Of a stretch of 64,000 nucleotides of DNA, positions 59,777 through 64,000 are shown piece by piece. Under the pieces are notes generated by a model that made no database searches, had not been told where the DNA came from, and saw only the letters and a program-made list of their open reading frames with translations. The position numbers were made by a program, and so were the translations under genes. Source of the DNA: Brevibacillus brevis (GTDB lineage Bacteria; Bacillota; Bacilli; Brevibacillales; Brevibacillaceae); contig NZ_CP134050.1 of NCBI RefSeq assembly GCF_031583145.1, forward strand, positions 1,202,501-1,266,500, written 5' to 3'. Numbering within the stretch: position 1 is the stretch's first letter; each line of letters begins with the position of its first letter.

Positions 59777-60490
59777 TCACGCCTGATCAAACACCTGTTT
59801 TTCCACGCCGAGCAAATGGTAGAGCATCGATTCTTCCGCTTTTTTCGAATTGCGGTTGGCAATGGCCATGTAAATATCCCTGTGCTCGGTCAGGAGCCTC
59901 TCCGGGGTTCCCTTCGACTGAAACAGCTTTTCCCGGCTGGCCTTCAGCGTCTTGCGCATCATTTCGGAGACGGATTGCATAAACGTCTCCAGGACGGCAT
60001 TGTGGCAGGCGCTGGCGATGGCGTAATGAAAATTCCAGTCGGCTTGTGCTTGCTTGCCCAGATCTCCGGCCGCGACGGCGGCTTCCATTTCGCGGAGCGC
60101 GTCCTCGATGCGCCGCAAATCTTCCTCGGACCGCCGCTCGGAGGCGAGCTGCACGATGCCGGTCTCGATGATTTTGCGCGCCTCCAGCAGGGACAAAATG
60201 TCTTCCTCGGTGACCATCTGGATCGGCTCGAAGCCGGTCAGGACCTCTTCCGGGTCGAAACGGGTGACGAATGTGCCCTCGCCATGGCGAATGGTCAAAA
60301 GCCCCATGGTTTTGAGGGCGCTGATCGCCTCCCGGATGGTCGATTGCCCCACTCCCAGGAGCTCGCTGAATTCGCGGAGGGACGGGAGGCGATCGCCGGG
60401 TTTGTACGCTCCGTTCATGATCTGGTCTTTCAGGTAGTCGGCCACTTCTTCGTATGTTTTGCGAACCTTGAATTGCGGCGTTTCCTTCAT
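59777..60490 (-). CDS. lutR: GntR/FadR-family repressor of lactate utilization
   Basis: FadR-subfamily regulator with a winged helix-turn-helix (LPSLREFSELLGVGQSTIREAISALKTMGLL) and an all-helical FCD effector domain with metal-site residues D-x-x-FH (DWNFHYAI). It should repress lutABC until lactate is present. ATG 60490 (MKETPQ) gives 237 residues and has GGTGA upstream. The first in-frame ATG at 60532 would put the operator at 60516 inside the coding region and has no ribosome-binding site, so I prefer the shorter form. Confidence 0.85.
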   Translation of the reverse strand: MKETPQFKVRKTYEEVADYLKDQIMNGAYKPGDRLPSLREFSELLGVGQSTIREAISALKTMGLLTIRHGEGTFVTRFDPEEVLTGFEPIQMVTEEDILSLLEARKIIETGIVQLASERRSEEDLRRIEDALREMEAAVAAGDLGKQAQADWNFHYAIASACHNAVLETFMQSVSEMMRKTLKASREKLFQSKGTPERLLTEHRDIYMAIANRNSKKAEESMLYHLLGVEKQVFDQA

Positions 60491-60515
60491 CTGTGCATTC
60501 ACCAATTTCTTTGCA

Positions 60516-60578
60516 GTCATCTGATGAGTCATATATTTCTTGGGTCTAATACTACCGAATGGATCCAGAAGTTGTCAA
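60516..60578 (-). promoter_or_regulatory. lutR promoter and self-operator
   Basis: On the minus strand TTGACA (60573-60578), an 18-base spacer and TAGTAT (60549-60554) form a promoter. Downstream lies GTCATC-T-GATGAG (60516-60528), one base short of a perfect LutR palindrome, which indicates autoregulation. Confidence 0.65.
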
Positions 60579-60715
60579 CGGCGAGCAGGAGTCCGGGGAC
60601 TGGCAAAAGGGCGCTGGTTGAGCGAAAAAGGAGAAGCATCAAGGCTGGTATGGATGGAGGGTAAATGCTTGCGGGGGGATAAGGAGGATTTCAGGAAGGG
60701 CCGTCAAATTGAACA

Positions 60716-60728
60716 GACATCTGATGAC
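60716..60728 (+). promoter_or_regulatory. Third LutR-like site without a lut target gene
   Basis: GACATC-T-GATGAC differs from the lutA operator at one base. It lies in a ~420-base gap (60533-60949) and no lactate permease gene is beside it. Apart from this, the lutR promoter and the terminator at 60855, I see nothing in the gap. Confidence 0.5.
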
Positions 60729-60854
60729 CTCAAGTGATCTGTGCACCTTTTGTGACGGTAGTATACCTCTCAAAGGCAAAGGAGGGGCGGTTGATCCAGG
60801 TGCCGCTGGCAATGGGGACACCCGCGCTCCCGTCCGACGCTTTTCTTATGAAAG

Positions 60855-60896
60855 AAAGGTACAGTCTCTCAAGCGTTCGCGGGGGACTGTACCTTT
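60855..60896 (-). terminator. Terminator of the secreted HAD phosphatase gene
   Basis: A perfect 12-base inverted repeat AAAGGTACAGTC / GACTGTACCTTT, with a T-rich tract on the minus strand. Confidence 0.75.
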
Positions 60897-60949
60897 CCCG
60901 TTCCATAGGGCGAATCATGCGCATATCCGGGCATATGCCCGCTCGCACA

Positions 60950-62260
60950 TTACTTCGTCAACAATTGAGGCTCGCTTCCGCCGAGCTTGATCGTCTGTTC
61001 GGAAGGGATCCACATGCCCGTATTCTCGTCCCGGCCTTGCAGGACGACCGTCGGGTTGGCTTTGCCCAATTGTGCGGCTGCTTTGGCTGCCTGCTGTCCG
61101 ATCTTGCCCCCTTTGACGCGGTTGATCACCAGCGCGAGCTTGACGCTGTCCAGCTCGGTCATCATCTCGAAGTCGCCGTTGCTGTCGCCGGCGATAAAGA
61201 TGGGGCCGTACCCGTATTTTTTTTCCAGCATGGACAAGATGACCTCCGTTTTGCCGTGGCCCACCGTGATGGGGTAGTCGGCCTGGTATTGATTCGTGAT
61301 CAAGCCGTTTTTCATGGCGAGGCGCATGCCGATCACATTTTCGGAAGGAAGACCGTAGCCGTATTTCGGCAAAGTCGCAAACACGCGCACCACGTCCTCT
61401 AGTGAAGCGCTTACAATATAGACGTCAATGCCGTTGGAGCGGAAGGTGTTCATCAGGTTGCTCACTTCGGAGGTCAGCCGCAATCCCGTCGTATGAGACG
61501 CGGTCACGACACCCGCTTTTCCCGCGCGAGCTTTCGGACTCGTCCACGTCTCGGTTTGGATCGCCATGCCGAGGGCGAGATCGTTGGAAGCCTCCGCCAG
61601 CTTTTGCACTTCGTCGACGGTCATGTTGGTGAAAAGGTAGAGTACCCATGGATAGCCGATGCTGGTGCTGTGCGTTTCGTTGATGGCTTCGTACAGGAAA
61701 AAGAGCTTGGCGCGGAAGTCCTGGAATTGCTCGGTCGCCGTCACCTCTTCCAGCGATTTCGTTCCCGAGAGTCCCCGATAGTTGGCGTACAGGAACTGAT
61801 AGTCGTTGACCAGGTCGGTCGCGATTGCGTCCAGCGTCACTTGCCTGCCGTCCGCGTTTTTGTATCCTTCGGCAAAAGGACCTTCCGGCACATTGGTACG
61901 GATGACTCTGCCGAATTCCTCAGGCGTGAGCTTGTAAGCCAGATGGTTGATCTGGTAGACGAAAAGGGCTTCTTCCGTGTCGTTCATGATGCTGGTGTTG
62001 TCCCAGTCGAAGACGACGTACGGCTTTTTATTCGGATGGTAGCCAGGGCTCTTTACCCCGTGTTTGGCGATGAGGTCGTTTACCGCCTGATAAGTGGCAG
62101 GCGCCCATTTCCCCTTGTCCAGAATCTGCGGCACGAGTGGTTCATCCTTGGCCAACGCGGGCATTTGCAGGGTCAGAAGGGCAGCGATCACGAGCAGGAG
62201 CCACAATCGTGACTTCCAACCCCACCGTTTTTGATTGTGTTTGGTCAGTACCTGTGACAT
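60950..62260 (-). CDS. Secreted HAD-family phosphatase (phosphorylcholine phosphatase-like)
   Basis: A 436-residue exported protein: a basic N-terminus and a hydrophobic core (LWLLLVIAALLTLQMPALA, cleavage likely near residue 38), then a HAD phosphatase domain with motif I VFDWDNTSI, motif II YIVSASLEDV and motif IV FIAGDSNGDFEMM. The exported HAD fold resembles phosphorylcholine phosphatase of Pseudomonas, but the substrate is unproven. AAAGGA lies 8 bases before ATG 62260; the ATG at 62269 is too close to it. Confidence 0.8.
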   Translation of the reverse strand: MSQVLTKHNQKRWGWKSRLWLLLVIAALLTLQMPALAKDEPLVPQILDKGKWAPATYQAVNDLIAKHGVKSPGYHPNKKPYVVFDWDNTSIMNDTEEALFVYQINHLAYKLTPEEFGRVIRTNVPEGPFAEGYKNADGRQVTLDAIATDLVNDYQFLYANYRGLSGTKSLEEVTATEQFQDFRAKLFFLYEAINETHSTSIGYPWVLYLFTNMTVDEVQKLAEASNDLALGMAIQTETWTSPKARAGKAGVVTASHTTGLRLTSEVSNLMNTFRSNGIDVYIVSASLEDVVRVFATLPKYGYGLPSENVIGMRLAMKNGLITNQYQADYPITVGHGKTEVILSMLEKKYGYGPIFIAGDSNGDFEMMTELDSVKLALVINRVKGGKIGQQAAKAAAQLGKANPTVVLQGRDENTGMWIPSEQTIKLGGSEPQLLTK

Positions 62261-62337
62261 GGACTTCATCCTTTCTTTTCTCTTTCTTGTCTATGGAAAA
62301 ACGCTTTCCGCCTATGGATTCTGGCAATCACCCCCTG

Positions 62338-62391
62338 TAACAAAACAAGGCCTTCACCCGCGGAAGGAACGCATTCCGCGGGCAAAGACCT
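62338..62391 (-). terminator. Terminator between the LysR and HAD genes
   Basis: AGGTCTTTGCCCGCGGAA pairs with TTCCGCGGGTGAAGGCCT on the minus strand (18-base arms, four mismatches or wobbles), followed by TGTTTTGTT. It most likely ends lysR transcription. The rest of the gap holds a GGCTGC/GCAGCC hairpin at the lysR stop. Confidence 0.8.
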
Positions 62392-62529
62392 CATCGTCGA
62401 ATATTTACTTGGTAGCTCAAGAATACGGAATTATTTGATAACTGGCAATAGAAAACGGAAAATTCGTTCGTCGGACTCACGTGTGCCTTGTATGACGATG
62501 CTGACAGGCTGCCATCTGCAGCCTGCCTT

Positions 62530-63453
62530 TCATTCCGTCAGCGAACGCTCGTGAATCGCTTTGATCTCGTACCTGAGCCGGCTCGTAAAATTCATGGAGA
62601 GGCGGGAAAAATGCCTCTCCTCCGAACGAACCGAACCGAGGTAGACGAGCTGCTGCCCCGGAATGTCCAATTCCAGAGTGGCGAAGTCCCCGGACGGCAG
62701 GTGCCGTTCGCCTATAAACGAGTAGTCCAGCCCGATCGTCACCGCCATTTCTTCCCGGACCGCGCTGCGGAGGGCATCCGTATTGTTCGTCGTAAACATG
62801 ACGTTGACCGGCCCGTATGTCGCGGCGAAATCGTTCACGAACCATTTGACGTACTCGTCATTGTACAAAGCGAAGGACTGGCGGCGCAGCTCTTCGGGCG
62901 TGATGGACTTCTGATAGGCCAAAGGCGATTTTTTGCTGACACCGACGACCATACGTCCTTCCAGCAGTGGCTCGAATGCTAGCCCGACGCTTTTTTGCAC
63001 CAGATTTTCGTACATGATGATCAGGCCGATGTCGATTTTGTCTTTGCGGATATCCTCCAAAATCTCCTGGGATCCCTTTTCTGCGATTTCGATGCGGATT
63101 TGGGGATAATCCTTTTTGAAACGGGCGACGGCGTTTACCAGCAGGTTCATGGGTCCGGGAATGGTAGCGAGCCGCAGCTCGCCGGTCAGCGCTCCTGTGT
63201 AGCTTTGGGCTTCCTCCCTGATTTCCTGCAGCTTTTGCTGGATTTCCGCCGCTTTCTTGATGATGCCGAGCCCTTCCACGGTGGGTTCGGCGCCCATGCG
63301 CGAGCGGCTGAACAATGTCACGCCGAGCTCCGCCTCCAGGCTGGACAAGGACTGACTGATCGCGGAAAGAGTCACGTGACGGTTTTGGGAGGCTTTGGTG
63401 AGCGATCCGGTCTTGGCGATTTCGACGATGTATTCGAGCTGCTCCAGGTTCAT
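62530..63453 (-). CDS. LysR-family transcriptional regulator
   Basis: A 307-residue LysR protein: N-terminal winged helix-turn-helix (SLTKASQNRHVTLSAISQSLSSLEAELGVTLF) and a substrate-binding domain (~90-300). It is divergent from an SDR dehydrogenase gene and probably activates it in response to a small molecule. AAGGAAGG precedes ATG 63453. Confidence 0.9.
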   Translation of the reverse strand: MNLEQLEYIVEIAKTGSLTKASQNRHVTLSAISQSLSSLEAELGVTLFSRSRMGAEPTVEGLGIIKKAAEIQQKLQEIREEAQSYTGALTGELRLATIPGPMNLLVNAVARFKKDYPQIRIEIAEKGSQEILEDIRKDKIDIGLIIMYENLVQKSVGLAFEPLLEGRMVVGVSKKSPLAYQKSITPEELRRQSFALYNDEYVKWFVNDFAATYGPVNVMFTTNNTDALRSAVREEMAVTIGLDYSFIGERHLPSGDFATLELDIPGQQLVYLGSVRSEERHFSRLSMNFTSRLRYEIKAIHERSLTE

Positions 63454-63477
63454 CTTTTGGTTTCCTTCCTTTAGCTG

Positions 63478-63534
63478 AGCTTAACTTAAGCTAAGTACAA
63501 TTACATATGATTTAATATAAAAGAGGACTATAAT
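63478..63534. promoter_or_regulatory. LysR-type operator and SDR promoter
   Basis: AGCTTAA-C-TTAAGCT (63478-63492) is a perfect 15-base palindrome with the T-N11-A shape bound by LysR proteins. A perfect -10 TATAAT for the SDR gene is at 63529-63534, with a poor -35, as expected for an activated promoter. Confidence 0.6.
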
Positions 63535-63589
63535 GAACGCAAGGGCACGAAAGGCTGCAGCTGACCCAAATCGATTGGAGGCGTTTCTA

Positions 63590-64000
63590 TTGGCTAGATT
63601 GGAAGGGAAAGTAGCGATTATCACCGGTGGAGGCACAGGAATCGGCAAACACACCGCTTTGCGCTTCGCGAAGGAAGGCGCCAAAGTCGTGGTAACGGAT
63701 ATTCATCTGGACAGCGCCAATCAGACGGCAGCCGAGATCAGGGAAGCAGGCGGTACAGCGTTCGCCATCGCCCACGATGTCAGCAAGGAGGAGCAATGGC
63801 AGGAGGTCGTAGCGCAGGCGGTAAGCGAATACAAAAAAATAGACATACTGTTTAACAACGCAGGGATTTATATCATCAAGCCGCTGGCCGAAATCGGTCT
63901 GGACGAATGGAACCGGCTGATGTCGATCAACGTGACCGGCGTGTTCCTGGGAATGAAGCACGTGATGCCGGTCATGGCGAAACAGCAGGGAGGCTCGGTC
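63590..64000 (+). CDS. SDR-family oxidoreductase, 3' end outside the window
   Basis: The first 137 codons of a short-chain dehydrogenase/reductase. Visible parts are the NAD(P) motif TGGGTGIGK, D in VVVTDIH (suggesting NAD), DVSKEEQW and NNAG (in LFNNAGIYI). The catalytic Ser and Tyr-x-x-x-Lys lie beyond the end. TTG 63590 has GGAGG 8 bases upstream and gives the usual MARLEGKVAIITGG start. An in-frame ATG at 63533 overlaps the -10 box and is less likely. Confidence 0.88.
   Translation, partial: MARLEGKVAIITGGGTGIGKHTALRFAKEGAKVVVTDIHLDSANQTAAEIREAGGTAFAIAHDVSKEEQWQEVVAQAVSEYKKIDILFNNAGIYIIKPLAEIGLDEWNRLMSINVTGVFLGMKHVMPVMAKQQGGSV

Overview
The window looks like a chromosomal piece of a Gram-positive, endospore-forming member of the Bacillales, most probably Brevibacillus or a close relative. 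The reasons are a tRNA operon behind 23S rRNA whose order follows the Bacillus pattern, strong AGGAGG ribosome-binding sites, the sporulation pair prkA-yhbH, CcpA-type cre boxes, lutABC with a LutR operator, and a sortase with an LPXTG adhesin. The species cannot be fixed from the sequence alone.

Layout. 1-1996: the 3' end of 23S rRNA, then 13 tRNA genes and a terminator; no 5S gene lies between 23S and the first tRNA. 2105-11444: housekeeping genes (NCS2 permease, B3/4-domain protein, rnhA-queG, ogt, amidase, heme-type membrane protein, trmL, HAD hydrolase, small secreted and membrane proteins), with two sets of intergenic tandem repeats. 11766-14900: prkA-yhbH. 15039-16328: a secreted phytase-like esterase. 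16780-29415: an aromatic-acid catabolic cluster. 29657-36893: an ankyrin/SUKH-like protein, then a class D sortase beside a 1,710-residue-class LPKTG adhesin. 37099-39403: a polar amino-acid ABC transporter. 40211-44401: uxaA-uxaB-yjmD for hexuronates. 44647-55986: flavin monooxygenases, a glutaredoxin, an amidohydrolase, an acetyltransferase and two complete MetNIQ-type transporters. 56838-60490: lutABC and lutR. 60950-64000: a secreted HAD phosphatase, a LysR regulator and the start of a divergent SDR gene.

The most interesting region is 16780-29415. It joins CoA ligase, enoyl-CoA hydratase, 3-hydroxyacyl-CoA dehydrogenase and thiolase to an FAD monooxygenase, a hotdog thioesterase, gentisate 1,2-dioxygenase and a fumarylpyruvate-hydrolase-like enzyme. 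The gene set fits a route in which a hydroxycinnamate is activated, its side chain is beta-oxidised to hydroxybenzoyl-CoA, the ring is hydroxylated as the CoA ester (with an NIH shift if the substrate is the 4-hydroxy compound), and gentisate is released and cleaved. No known maleylpyruvate isomerase is visible, but an unrecognised 195-residue protein sits beside the dioxygenase.

The second notable region (44647-55986) carries every enzyme type of the N-acetylation / monooxygenation / deacetylation route for S-substituted cysteines known from the Bacillus subtilis ytmI-ytnL genes, here with MetNIQ-type uptake systems. Its divergent promoters at 47237-47328 are each followed by an intrinsic terminator inside the leader, which suggests attenuation by an unidentified mechanism.
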